Assembly (NCBI GenBank): GCA_038226305.1 | Contig: JBBRQN010000007.1 | Location: 74,251 to 138,250, forward strand | Direction: 5' to 3' | Source: JASLDZ01 sp038226305 | GTDB lineage: Bacteria; Pseudomonadota; Alphaproteobacteria; Caulobacterales; Caulobacteraceae | Length of the DNA: 64,000 nt | Shown: in pieces, positions 50,643 to 58,774 of the stretch | Layout: every line of letters starts with the position of its first letter | Position numbering within the stretch: the first letter of the stretch is position 1 | Notes under the pieces: model-generated | What the model was told of the DNA's origin: nothing | Databases searched by the model: none | The model's input: the letters and a program-made list of their open reading frames with translations, nothing else | Translations under genes and position numbers: made by a program

Positions 50643-51356
50643 CTACTTCGCTGCGGGGGCCTTGGAGCCGCCCGGGGTCGCATCCGTCGCGACGCCGGCG
50701 GCAGGGGCCGGAGTGCTGCCTGCATCGGCCGGAGCCGTGGCGGCACCCGCCGCGGTGGGCGTGGCGTCTGCGGCGGCGGCGGGCGCGGCAGCGGCCGGGT
50801 TGGGCGCGGGGACGGCCATCGGGCTGGAGCTCTGCTGGCGCAGCCACGCGATCAGGTTGATGCGGTCGTCGCGCTGCTTCAGGCCGACGAAGCTCATCTT
50901 CGTGCCCGAGACGTAGGCCTGCGGGCCCTTCAGGAACTCGTAAATGTGCTCGTAGTCCCACACCGGAATTTTGTCGCCCTCGCCGACCATGCCGGAGGAG
51001 TAGGCGAAGCCCGGGTGGCTGCCGGGCTTCCGGCCGATCACGCCCCACAGGTTCGGGCCGATCTGGTTCGGGCCGCCGTTGGCGAAGTTGTGGCACGACT
51101 GGCACTTGGCCGAGACGGTGGCGCCGGCCGCCACGTCGGCGCTGGCCAGTACCGTGCCCCAGTCGGGCGGGGTGTCGGCAGGTTCGGCGTCGCCGCCGGC
51201 GGAGGCTTCGGGGGCGACGGTGATGGCATAGCCCGGTTTCGCGGGCGCTTCGCCCTGGGCGAAGACCATCTCGGCACCCTGCCGCAGGATCACGATGGCA
51301 AGGGCCGTTCCGAGGATGGCGCCGGCGATCTTGTTCGTGCGCAGTTCGTCTTGCAT
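50643..51356 (-). CDS. Membrane-anchored class I cytochrome c
   Basis: A 237-residue protein. An uncleaved N-terminal helix (IAGAILGTALAIVILRQGAE) anchors it. The heme domain has CQSCH, the IGPNLWGVIGRKPG element and the axial Met in YVSGTKMSFVGLK, as in CycM/cytochrome c552 of alphaproteobacteria that carries electrons to oxidase. After the domain there is an unusual 60-residue Ala/Pro/Thr-rich tail. The ATG at 51356 fits the family's N-terminus (MQDELRTNKIAG). Confidence 0.9.
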   Translation of the reverse strand: MQDELRTNKIAGAILGTALAIVILRQGAEMVFAQGEAPAKPGYAITVAPEASAGGDAEPADTPPDWGTVLASADVAAGATVSAKCQSCHNFANGGPNQIGPNLWGVIGRKPGSHPGFAYSSGMVGEGDKIPVWDYEHIYEFLKGPQAYVSGTKMSFVGLKQRDDRINLIAWLRQQSSSPMAVPAPNPAAAAPAAAADATPTAAGAATAPADAGSTPAPAAGVATDATPGGSKAPAAK

Positions 51357-51530
51357 GTCTGCCGATGGTTCCTGGAGGATGGCGCCCCGGGGAGGAGAGC
51401 TCTGGAATGGGGCCTGGCAGCCCGCGCGCGCGGGCGCGAAAAGCGAGGTGTGTCTTACACGCTCGCCACGCTCGTGCAACCGGCCGGAGCGCGCCTATAA
51501 GGCCTTACCCGCAAGGAGCCGAGCCTGCCG

Positions 51531-52271
51531 TTGGCCGCCGAACCGCTGATCCTCATTCCCGCCCGCATGGCCGCTTCGCGCCTGCCCGGCAAACCCCTCG
51601 CGCTCATCGGCGGGGTGCCCATGATCGTGCGCGCGTTCAGGGCCGCCGAGGCCGCCAACGTGGGCCGGGTGGCCGTGGCGGCGGGCGACGCCGAGATCGT
51701 GGAGGCGGTGGAGAAGGCGGGCGGCCGCGCCGTGCTCACCGATCCGAACCTGCCCTCCGGCTCCGACCGGATCATGGCGGCTCTGGCGGTGCTCGACCCG
51801 CAAGGTCGCTGCAAGGTGGTGATCAACCTGCAGGGCGACATGCCGTTTACCCCACCCTCGGTGATCGCCGACTGCGCCGCCCTGCTGAGCGACGTGGCGG
51901 AGTGCGACGTGGCCACCGTCGTGGCTCCCGAAGCCTCCCCCGCCGATCGCGCCAGCCCCGACGTGGTCAAGGCGATCCTGGCGATGCAGGCCGATGGCCG
52001 CCGGGGCCGCGCGCTCTACTTCACGCGCTCGACGCTCTACGGCGACGGGCCCGTCTGGCGGCATGTGGGCATCTACGGCTATCGGCGCGAGGCCCTCGCC
52101 CGCTTCACCGCCGCCCCCCGCTCGCCGCTGGAGCGCCGGGAGAACCTCGAGCAGCTGCGGGCGATGGAACTGGGTCTGAGCCTGTGGGCCAGCGTCGCAG
52201 AGGCGGCGCCGATCTCGGTGGACACTCCGGCTGATCTCGAGGCGGCCCGCGCGGCGGCCGAAACGCTCTAG
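51531..52271 (+). CDS. kdsB: 3-deoxy-manno-octulosonate cytidylyltransferase
   Basis: A 246-residue enzyme that makes CMP-Kdo for lipid A inner core. LILIPARMAASRLPGKPLA is the nucleotide-binding start, then VAVAAGDAEIVEAVEKAGG, LTDPNLPSGSDR and VINLQGDMPF (the metal-binding Asp), and HVGIYGYRREALARF with PLERRENLEQLRAME near the end. The start is TTG with AAGGAG 12 bases upstream; the first ATG would delete the active-site loop. Confidence 0.93.
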   Translation: MAAEPLILIPARMAASRLPGKPLALIGGVPMIVRAFRAAEAANVGRVAVAAGDAEIVEAVEKAGGRAVLTDPNLPSGSDRIMAALAVLDPQGRCKVVINLQGDMPFTPPSVIADCAALLSDVAECDVATVVAPEASPADRASPDVVKAILAMQADGRRGRALYFTRSTLYGDGPVWRHVGIYGYRREALARFTAAPRSPLERRENLEQLRAMELGLSLWASVAEAAPISVDTPADLEAARAAAETL

Positions 52272-52280
52272 GGGGCCGCC

Positions 52281-52814
52281 CTAGGGGGCGAAGCGCTCGA
52301 ACAGCATGGCGGGCTGGCCGCCGAATCCTGGGCGGTCGAACAGGCGATAGCCCTGCCGCTCCGCGAGGCGGATGGAGGCGACGTTGCCTTCGTTGATCAG
52401 GGCGATGGTGCGCTTCAGCCCGTGGGCGTCGCCCCAGGCCAGGGCGGCGGTGACGGCTTCCGAGGCGATGCCTTGCCCGTGTGCCGAGGGCAGGAACGCC
52501 CAGCCCATCTCGGGATCCTGAGGCCAGCCGTCGGCCGGGACCGGGTCGAGCAGGCGCTGGTTGCGCAGATAGCCCACCTCGCCGAGGAACGCCCCGTCCT
52601 CGCGCCGCTGCACGATCCACGCGCCGTAGCCGAACAGAGCCCACTGGCCGACCTTCTTGAGCAGGCGGTCCCAGATGTCGTCGAGCTTGCGCGGGGTGCC
52701 GCCGGTGTAGATGGCCACCACCGGGTCGCTCCACAGAGCCAGGGCGGCGTCGAGATGGGGCAGGCCGGGCGGATGCAGCACCAGCCGGTCGGTGTGGAGC
52801 GTGGGCACGGTCAT
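52281..52814 (-). CDS. GNAT-family N-acetyltransferase (RimJ-like)
   Basis: A 177-residue acetyltransferase. LHTDRLVLHPPGLPHLDA is the RimJ/RimL-type start; MGWAFLPSAHGQGIASEAVTAALAW contains the acetyl-CoA-binding Q/R-x-x-G-x-A loop (HGQGIA), and EGNVASIRLAERQGYRLFDR completes the fold. Possible substrates are protein N-termini or small molecules. It is convergent with kdsB, 9 bases apart. Confidence 0.88.
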   Translation of the reverse strand: MTVPTLHTDRLVLHPPGLPHLDAALALWSDPVVAIYTGGTPRKLDDIWDRLLKKVGQWALFGYGAWIVQRREDGAFLGEVGYLRNQRLLDPVPADGWPQDPEMGWAFLPSAHGQGIASEAVTAALAWGDAHGLKRTIALINEGNVASIRLAERQGYRLFDRPGFGGQPAMLFERFAP

Positions 52815-52846
52815 GGGGCACGGCCTAAGGCGCCATGCACCCGACG

Positions 52847-52874
52847 AAAAGCCCCGCGGCGGGGGCCGCGGGGC
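52847..52874 (-). terminator. Intrinsic terminator of the Tyr-rich protein gene
   Basis: GCCCCGCGGC (52851-52860) pairs with GCCGCGGGGC (52865-52874) around a four-base loop, and the - strand continues with TTTT (complement of 52847-52850). It lies 60 bases after the end of the leftward Tyr-rich protein gene. Confidence 0.8.
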
Positions 52875-52933
52875 TCTCGAAGCACCGGTCGGGAGAGGGG
52901 GCGGGGCCCGACCGGCACCCGTTGGCTGGCCGC

Positions 52934-53293
52934 TTACCAGTAACGGCCGCGGTAGTGGTGATGCCAGTAGCGGCCCTCGTAGTAGTAGCCGTAACCGGGA
53001 TAGTAGGCGGGCTCGGCGTAGTAGCCGGGCGCATAGCCGTAGCTGTAGGCGGGGGCCGGGGCGTAATAGCGGGGCGGGGCGTAGTAGGGGCGGTTGTAGC
53101 CGCCGCCGATCGCCGAGCCCACGGCCAGGCCGAGGAGGCCCGCGCCGACCGCGGTGCCGACGCCCACGCCGCCACGACCGCGGTCGTAGCCGTAGCCGCC
53201 GCGATAGTGCTGCGCCGCGGCGGGGGTGGCCGTGGCCAGGATGGCGCCGCCGACGGTCAGGGCCGCCAGAGCGCCGGTCAGAATCTTCTTCAT
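52934..53293 (-). CDS. Secreted Tyr/Gly-rich protein with glycine zipper
   Basis: A 119-residue exported protein. The signal is MKKILTGALAALTVGGAIL with a cut near ATPAAA. The mature part has a glycine-zipper stretch (GVGVGTAVGAGLLGLAVGSA) and then a Tyr/Pro/Ala-rich tail ending HHHYRGRYW; about a quarter of the tail is tyrosine. GGAGGAG before the ATG and a strong terminator suggest high expression. It may sit in the outer membrane or envelope; function unknown. Confidence 0.85.
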   Translation of the reverse strand: MKKILTGALAALTVGGAILATATPAAAQHYRGGYGYDRGRGGVGVGTAVGAGLLGLAVGSAIGGGYNRPYYAPPRYYAPAPAYSYGYAPGYYAEPAYYPGYGYYYEGRYWHHHYRGRYW

Positions 53294-53457
53294 GTCGCTT
53301 CTCCTCCGGTTCTCTTGCGTCGTCCCCTCCGGGATTCGGGGGGCGGCGGCGCAGATCATCAACTTCGGAGAGCGTTTTAGGTTTCCGCGCCTGAACCGCC
53401 GCTGAACGGCGTTAACCGGTGATTGTCAGGTTCGCGGCCCGGATCCGGGCGTGCGGA

Positions 53458-54888
53458 TCAGCGCGCGTAGCGACCGCGGCCGCCGCCCATGCGGCCCCGC
53501 AGCACGGGCTCTTCCGGGGCGGGGTCGGCCTCGGCGACCTGCGTCTTGGTCTCGGCCTTCCAAGTGGGATCGGCCCTGGCGATCATGGCGTTGATCTTGA
53601 CCTTCTCGGCCTTGAAGGCGGCGATGTCGCGAGCGTTCAGGATCGAGCCTTCCGGCAGCTTGGCGGAGTGCGGGTCCATCTTGGCCCCGCCACGGATCAG
53701 TTCGTAGTGCAGGTGCGGGCCCGTGGAGAGGCCGGTTGAGCCCACATAGGCCACGACCTGTCCCTGGCGCACATGCGCGCCGGGCTTGATGCCGGAGGCA
53801 TAGGCCGAAAGGTGGCCGTAGCCGGTCTCCCACCCTTGCGCGTGCTTCAGCTTCAGCCAGTGGCCATAGCCGCCCGCCCAGCGCGCCTCTTCCACCACGC
53901 CGTCGCCCGCCGCGAACACGGGGGTGCCCGAAGGCGCGCCGAAGTCGATGCCGGGGTGCAGGCGGGTGTAGCCGAGCAGCGGATGCAGCCGCATGCCGAA
54001 GGTGGAGGTGATGTGCGCCCCATCGAGCGGGGTCTTGAGCAGGAGCGCCTTTAGCTGCTTGCCGATGGAGTCGAGGAACTCGACCTTCCCATCGTGGGCG
54101 AAGCGATAGAAGCGGGTGGAGCGGTCGCCCTGACCGATCTCGGCATAGAGCAGGTCGCCCGTCTGGATGGTCTTGCCGGCCTCGGTGCGCTTGCGGTCGA
54201 ACACCAGACGGAACTCGTCGGACGGGTGCACGTCGCGGGCGAAGTCGAGCTTCTTGGAGAACAGCTTCACCGCCTCGGCCACGAGGCGGGAGTCGGCGCC
54301 GGCCTTGATGGCGGCCTCGTAGAGCGAGCCGGACGACATGTCCCCGTGGGCGACGGTCGTCTCGTCCATCACCTTCTCCTCCAGTTCGCGAAGGCGCAGG
54401 GCGCCGTCGAACGAACGGGAGAGGGTGACCGCGCTCGTGGGGCTCGTCTTCATGGACAGGCCGATGAGCTGGGCGGGGCCGGGGTGGGCCTTCGGGCGGG
54501 CGACGGCGGCTTGGAAGGCGAGGCCGGCCTTGATGTGAACCGTGTCCATCACCTGGCCGAGCATGGCGACGACGGTGGTGGCTTCCTGCGGGGAGACGCC
54601 GGTGCGCTGCACGGCGGCGGTCAGGGTCTCGCCGGGCAGAACCTTGACCGGGGCGGAGACGGCCGCGCCCATGCCCGCCCGCGTCTCGGACTGGGTGAAC
54701 GCCTGATGCTCAAGCTGTTTCAGCGTGGCGGCGTTCGGGGCCGAGGCGATCCGCGGGCCTTGCGGCGCGTGCGGCTGGATCAGGGTGGCGACCCCCACGC
54801 CCATCGTGGCCGCCGCGATGACGGCCGCGCAGCCGAAGATGACGGGAGCATAACGGGTGGGAGCGTGACGAGCGTCGAATTGGGGCAT
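53458..54888 (-). CDS. M23-family peptidoglycan endopeptidase (murein hydrolase)
   Basis: A 476-residue envelope protein. An N-terminal membrane segment (YAPVIFGCAAVIAAATMGVGV) is followed by a LysM/OPA-like region, FARDVHPSDEFRLVFDRKR, and the LytM domain with SFGMRLHPLLGYTRLHPGIDFG-type and GPHLHYEL zinc motifs (here TSTFGMRLHPLLG, HPGIDFGAP, HLHYELI). It cuts peptide crosslinks in the wall. The ATG at 54888 is preferred; a further 21 codons upstream use rare codons (AGA, CCA, GGA) and look non-coding. A Gly/Arg-rich end (RGRMGGGRGRYAR) is unusual. Confidence 0.92.
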   Translation of the reverse strand: MPQFDARHAPTRYAPVIFGCAAVIAAATMGVGVATLIQPHAPQGPRIASAPNAATLKQLEHQAFTQSETRAGMGAAVSAPVKVLPGETLTAAVQRTGVSPQEATTVVAMLGQVMDTVHIKAGLAFQAAVARPKAHPGPAQLIGLSMKTSPTSAVTLSRSFDGALRLRELEEKVMDETTVAHGDMSSGSLYEAAIKAGADSRLVAEAVKLFSKKLDFARDVHPSDEFRLVFDRKRTEAGKTIQTGDLLYAEIGQGDRSTRFYRFAHDGKVEFLDSIGKQLKALLLKTPLDGAHITSTFGMRLHPLLGYTRLHPGIDFGAPSGTPVFAAGDGVVEEARWAGGYGHWLKLKHAQGWETGYGHLSAYASGIKPGAHVRQGQVVAYVGSTGLSTGPHLHYELIRGGAKMDPHSAKLPEGSILNARDIAAFKAEKVKINAMIARADPTWKAETKTQVAEADPAPEEPVLRGRMGGGRGRYAR

Positions 54889-55160
54889 CGAACCTGGCGT
54901 TCTGGCGCTGTGTCCGAACCCGGGACGGGAGCGGGAGATCGGACGGCGCATTTCAGGAAACGAGCCGCCGACGGATGATCCCTCAGATGCGGCAGCTCGG
55001 ATGTTCGGGCCAATAATGCCGTTTACGCCGTGTGCGATGCAATATCGAAAGGTGGGCTTGGGCGTATGCGGAGCGTAAATGAACCGTTTCGCGGCGATCC
55101 GCCGCGTGCTTCGCTAGCCGCAGTCCGTGGCGTGCGTGGCACAGTTGCGATGGGATAGGC

Positions 55161-55430
55161 ATGGCCATGAACGACAAGCCGAGGTTCCCCCCGACCTTCT
55201 GGATCAGCCTGGGGGCCTTCGTGTTCATCGCCGCCTTGGCCCTGTGGGGGGTGTTTTTGTCCCTGCGCGGCGGCGGGCCGCCGATCGGCCTGCACGGCTG
55301 GATCGCCATGGGCCTGGCCATCGGCCTGAGCGGCCTGGTGGGCGGCGGATTGATGTGGCTGGCGTTCTTCTCCGCCCGGCGCGGGTTCGACGATCAGGTC
55401 ATGAATGAAGACCCCGACCTCGACCTGTGA
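55161..55430 (+). CDS. Small two-helix membrane protein, unknown
   Basis: An 89-residue protein with two hydrophobic helices (FWISLGAFVFIAALALWGVFL and IAMGLAIGLSGLVGGGLMWL) and an acidic C-terminus (NEDPDLDL). I do not recognise a named family. It precedes the histone-deacetylase-like gene by 25 bases on the same strand and may be in one transcript with it. The ATG at 55161 is followed by a second in-frame ATG at 55167. Confidence 0.7.
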   Translation: MAMNDKPRFPPTFWISLGAFVFIAALALWGVFLSLRGGGPPIGLHGWIAMGLAIGLSGLVGGGLMWLAFFSARRGFDDQVMNEDPDLDL

Positions 55431-55455
55431 GGAACGGCTGCCTAACTGTCGCGGC

Positions 55456-56373
55456 ATGAGGCTTCCGCCGATCGTCCACCACCCCGACTATCGGGCAGAA
55501 CTTCCCGAGGGTCATCGCTTCCCGATCACCAAGTTCGAGCATCTGGCCGAGCTCTTGCTCGACGAGGGTCTGGTGGCGGAAGGCGGGTTCCACACCCCCG
55601 AACCGGCGACCGTCGACCTCCTGTCCGCGGTGCACACCCCGACCTACGTTCGTGCCGTTCTGGAAGGCACGCTAGACCGCGCCGCCGAGCGCCGTATCGG
55701 CCTGCCCCTCAAGCCCGACGTGGTGCGCCGCGCCCGGGCGGCCACGGGCGGCACCCTCCTCACCGCGCGTCTGGCGCTGTCGGGGGGGATCGCCTGCAAC
55801 ACGGCGGGGGGCAGCCACCACGCGGCGGCCGACTATGGCGCGGGGTTCTGCGTGTTCAACGACGTGGCCGTGGCCGCTCGGGCGCTGCTGGACGAGGGGC
55901 AGGTGAACCGCATCCTCGTGGTGGATCTCGACACCCACCAGGGCGACGGCACCGCCTTCATCTTTGCGGAGGAGCCGCGGGTGTTCACCTTCAGCGTGCA
56001 GGCCGCCAAGAACTTCCCCGCCCGCCGGGCCGTCAGCGACCTCGACGTGGACCTGCCGGACGCCACGGGCGACGACGCCTACCTCGCCGCCGTTGCCGAA
56101 CACCTGCCCGGGCTGGTGGACCGCGTCCGCCCCGATCTCGTGTTCTACAACGCAGGGGTGGACCCGCACGAAGGGGATCGCCTAGGCCGGCTGGCGCTGT
56201 CGGACGAGGGCCTCAGCCGGCGCGACGCCTACGTTCTGGAGACCTGCCTCTCCCGCGGGGCGCCCGTGGCGGGGGTCATCGGCGGCGGCTACGGGCCGGA
56301 CAACCGCGTGCTCGCCCAGCGCCACGCCACCCTGCACCGCGAGGCGGCGAAAGCGTTTGAACGGCACGGGTGA
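55456..56373 (+). CDS. Histone deacetylase superfamily protein
   Basis: A 305-residue zinc amidohydrolase of the class II HDAC/AcuC-like group. GGSHHAAADYGAGFCVFNDVAVAA contains the paired His and the FNDVA motif, VVDLDTHQGDGTA has the zinc-binding Asp and His, and DLVFYNAGVDPHEGDRLG the second Asp. IGGGYG is the usual last block. Bacterial members deacetylate polyamines, acetoin-related compounds or proteins; the substrate is not evident. The ATG at 55456 is chosen because MRLPPIVHHPDY matches the family start. Confidence 0.92.
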   Translation: MRLPPIVHHPDYRAELPEGHRFPITKFEHLAELLLDEGLVAEGGFHTPEPATVDLLSAVHTPTYVRAVLEGTLDRAAERRIGLPLKPDVVRRARAATGGTLLTARLALSGGIACNTAGGSHHAAADYGAGFCVFNDVAVAARALLDEGQVNRILVVDLDTHQGDGTAFIFAEEPRVFTFSVQAAKNFPARRAVSDLDVDLPDATGDDAYLAAVAEHLPGLVDRVRPDLVFYNAGVDPHEGDRLGRLALSDEGLSRRDAYVLETCLSRGAPVAGVIGGGYGPDNRVLAQRHATLHREAAKAFERHG

Positions 56374-56380
56374 TCGGCTT

Positions 56381-56396
56381 CTCCCGCTGGCGGGAG
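56381..56396. terminator. Hairpin between convergent genes
   Basis: CTCCCG (56381-56386) pairs with CGGGAG (56391-56396) with loop CTGG. It lies between the HDAC-like gene and the convergent DUF2188-like gene and could help end both transcripts. It also resembles the CTCCC...GGGAG dispersed palindromes seen after rplS. Confidence 0.5.
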
Positions 56397-56404
56397 AGGT
56401 GCGC

Positions 56405-56644
56405 TCAGCCTTCCACGCGGGTGCTCGGCCGGTCGCTGCCGTCGGCGCGTTCGGTGATCCACTGGCCGTCCTTGGTCTCGAACTCGATCATGCCGGTCTC
56501 GTCGCCCACCCGCTGCTCGGCGGCGGCCCGGCGGGCGGCGGTCAGCGCGCCGTCGTGGGTGCGGAACGTTTCCGAGAAGGTGCCGCGCGCCGTGTAGGCC
56601 CAGCCGCCGTCGTGCTCGACGATTTTGTAGACGACTTCGGTCAT
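56405..56644 (-). CDS. DUF2188-like small protein
   Basis: A 79-residue protein without a signal or membrane helix. VYKIVEHDGGWAYTARGTFSETF followed by HDGALTAARRAAAEQR fits the DUF2188 pattern (an H-x-x-x-W-x-V strand and A-rich helix), listed here from memory of the family. Function unknown. The ATG at 56644 has GGGAGG upstream. It is divergent from trmD. Confidence 0.65.
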   Translation of the reverse strand: MTEVVYKIVEHDGGWAYTARGTFSETFRTHDGALTAARRAAAEQRVGDETGMIEFETKDGQWITERADGSDRPSTRVEG

Positions 56645-56699
56645 GACGGGGCCTCCCATGATCCGCGCCAGTCGCGGAAGCGTCAGCTATAGAGCCGCG

Positions 56700-57410
56700 G
56701 TGACCTTCCGCGCCACCGTCCTGACCATGTTTCCCGACGCCTTTCCGGGCGCGCTCGGCGTGTCCTTGATCGGCACCGCCTGGCTCGAGCAGCACCTGTG
56801 GGACCTGGAGGTGGTGGACATCCGGACCTTTTCCACAGATAAGCGCGGCTTCCTGGACGACACCCCCGCAGGGGGCGGACCCGGCCAGGTGATGCGGGCG
56901 GACGTGATCGCGCAGGCGCTGGATGGCGTCGGCGTGAATGCGCGTCCGCTTTTGTACATGAGCGCCCGGGGTCGGCCCCTGACCCAGGCGCGCGTTCGTG
57001 AGTGGTCTGTCGCGCCCGGCGTGGTGGTCCTCTGCGGGCGGTTCGAGGGGGTGGACCAAAGGGTGCTCGACGCCCGGGGGTTCGAGGAGGTCGCGGTCGG
57101 GGATGCTGTGCTCGCCGGTGGCGAGGCGGCGGCCCAGGTGGTGATCGAGGCCTGCGTGCGGCTGGTTCCGGGGGTTCTCGGCAACGGCTTGAGCGCGGGA
57201 GACGACAGCTTCGAGGACGGGCTCCTCGAACATCCGCAGTACACGCGACCGCGGACGTTCGAAGGGCTGGACATCCCCGAGGTGCTTCTGGGCGGAAACC
57301 ACGGCGCGGTGGCGAAGTGGCGGGCTCAGGAGCGGGAGACCACAACGCGGGAGCGGCGCCCCGATCTCTGGGCGGCGCATCTCGCCAAACAACAGGCAAA
57401 GGGCGGCTGA
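56700..57410 (+). CDS. trmD: tRNA (guanine-37-N1)-methyltransferase
   Basis: A 236-residue SPOUT-class enzyme that methylates G37 of tRNAs. TMFPDAFPG is the usual start, DDTPAGGGPGQVMRADVI follows, the trefoil knot has LCGRFEGVDQRVLDARG, and PRTFEGLDIPEVLLGGNHGAVAKWR is the C-terminal signature. The GTG at 56700 places the conserved region at the normal distance from the N-terminus; ATG 56658 is an alternative. It precedes rplS as in many bacteria, but rpsP and rimM are absent here. Confidence 0.95.
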   Translation: MTFRATVLTMFPDAFPGALGVSLIGTAWLEQHLWDLEVVDIRTFSTDKRGFLDDTPAGGGPGQVMRADVIAQALDGVGVNARPLLYMSARGRPLTQARVREWSVAPGVVVLCGRFEGVDQRVLDARGFEEVAVGDAVLAGGEAAAQVVIEACVRLVPGVLGNGLSAGDDSFEDGLLEHPQYTRPRTFEGLDIPEVLLGGNHGAVAKWRAQERETTTRERRPDLWAAHLAKQQAKGG

Positions 57411-57462
57411 AGCCCTGACCTAATCTTAGGCCTAGTCAGCAACTCAAAGGAACGAGATCGCT

Positions 57463-57864
57463 ATGAACATTCTCCAGACGCTCGAAGCCGAAGAGGCCGC
57501 CCGCCTCTCCGAAAAGCGCACCACCCCCGAGTTCCGCCCCGGCGACACGGTGAAGGTGAACGTGAAGATCAAGGAAGGCGAGCGCGAGCGCGTTCAGGCC
57601 TACGAGGGCGTCGTGATCGCCCGCGCCGGCTCCGGCCACCACGAGACCTTCACGGTCCGCAAGATCAGCTTCGGCGAAGGCGTGGAGCGGGTCTTCCCGA
57701 TCCTGTCGCCCAACATCGAGTCCATCGAAGTGAAGCGCCGCGGCGTCGTGCGGCGCGCCAAGCTCTACTACCTGCGCGACCGTCGCGGTAAGTCGGCCCG
57801 CATCGCGGAACGCCAGGACAACACCGGCCGCAAGCCCAAGGGCGGCACCGCGGCCGAGAGCTAA
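57463..57864 (+). CDS. rplS: 50S ribosomal protein L19
   Basis: A 133-residue ribosomal protein at the 30S-50S interface. FRPGDTVKVNVKIKEGERERVQAYEGVVIAR (shown in parts elsewhere), RKISFGEGVERVFP, SPNIESIEVKRRGVVRRAKLYYLR are the L19 blocks. AAAGGAACG lies before the ATG. It follows trmD by 52 bases and is ended by a palindromic repeat region. A 20-residue basic extension after GKSARIAERQ is typical of alphaproteobacteria. Confidence 0.98.
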   Translation: MNILQTLEAEEAARLSEKRTTPEFRPGDTVKVNVKIKEGERERVQAYEGVVIARAGSGHHETFTVRKISFGEGVERVFPILSPNIESIEVKRRGVVRRAKLYYLRDRRGKSARIAERQDNTGRKPKGGTAAES

Positions 57865-57875
57865 ACGCCTCAAGA

Positions 57876-58006
57876 CCTCCCCCGCAAGGCGGGGGAGGGG
57901 GACAATGCTCTTGCATGGTGGTGGGGGCGAACCCTGGACTCAGGTCGAGCGGGAGGCTCGCCCCCTCCGACCGCTTCGCGGCCACCTCCCCCGCTGCGCG
58001 GGGGAG
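57876..58006. repeat. Palindromic repeat element after rplS
   Basis: Two strong hairpins with the same CTCCCCCGC stem frame the element. 57876-57885 pairs with 57889-57898, and 57986-57994 pairs with 57998-58006. The space between holds further GC-rich sequence. It lies between rplS and a convergent gene and may end both transcripts. The arrangement is like the double-ended element at 21.2 kb, with another stem sequence. Confidence 0.65.
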
Positions 58007-58009
58007 ACC

Positions 58010-58774
58010 TTAGGCAGGCTGCGCACCTGCTCGTGCCGATTTCCGCGCGCTCCACGCCACGAGCCCGATCACCAGCACCGCCAGAACCGCCGAGGCCGGG
58101 AGCGTGCCGAGGTTTAGCCCGCCCTTGGCCAGCGGCTTCGTCAGGAGGTCGCCCACCGTGGCGCCCAGTGGTCGCGTCAGCACGAAGGCCGCCCAGAACA
58201 GGGCCGTGCGCGAGACTTTCGTGAAGAAATACAGCAGCGCCAGCACCGCCAGAAGGCTGCCGAACACCACCGCACCCCCCGTGTAGCCGAGGCCCGAGTC
58301 GGCCACGTAGTCGCCAAGCGCCGTGCCCAGCGTGTTGGAGACGAGGATCGTCAGCCAGTAGAACCCCTCTACCTTGGGGTCGGCCACGTGGTCGAAGCTG
58401 ATCGTCCCGAGGGTGAACCGCCACGCCGCCAGCACCGCAAGAAGCGCCGTGATCAAGACCGCCGACCCGCCGAGGTAGCCGAGCCCCGCGGTGCGATCCA
58501 GGTAGTCCGAGATGGTCGTGCCCGTGGTCGTGGTGGCCAGGATCACCAGCCAGTACAGCACCGGGTTGTAGCGCTTGCTCAGGATCTGAGCGCCCACCGC
58601 CACGAGGAAGATGGCGAAGAACACGCCGGTCGAGGCCGCGTAGCCCAGCTTCATGGTCATCGACAGGGCGTCTCCCCCCGTCTCGCCCAGGGTCGTCGCG
58701 CAGATTTTGATGATCCAGAACGCGAGGGTGACCTGCGGAACCTTGCTGAGGAGCGCCTTCTGCTGGTCGGTCAT
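58010..58774 (-). CDS. DUF347/COG4705 multi-pass membrane protein with four internal repeats
   Basis: A 254-residue protein with about eight to nine hydrophobic helices. Four repeats are visible: KICATTLGETGGDALS, TTTTGTTISDYLDRTAGLGY, VSNTLGTALGDYVADSGLGY and LTRPLGATVGDLLTKPL. Each has the core T-x-x-G-x-x-x-x-D, so conserved acidic residues would line a membrane centre, suggesting ion or solute transport (inference). This is the COG4705 family, of uncertain function. Its ATG overlaps the stop of the propeller gene, so the two are translationally coupled. Confidence 0.82.
   Translation of the reverse strand: MTDQQKALLSKVPQVTLAFWIIKICATTLGETGGDALSMTMKLGYAASTGVFFAIFLVAVGAQILSKRYNPVLYWLVILATTTTGTTISDYLDRTAGLGYLGGSAVLITALLAVLAAWRFTLGTISFDHVADPKVEGFYWLTILVSNTLGTALGDYVADSGLGYTGGAVVFGSLLAVLALLYFFTKVSRTALFWAAFVLTRPLGATVGDLLTKPLAKGGLNLGTLPASAVLAVLVIGLVAWSARKSARAGAQPA

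Noticed and set aside
54889..54951. Longer N-terminus for the M23 peptidase
   Set aside because: The extra codons include rare AGA, CCA and GGA and encode no conserved feature, so the ATG at 54888 is preferred.
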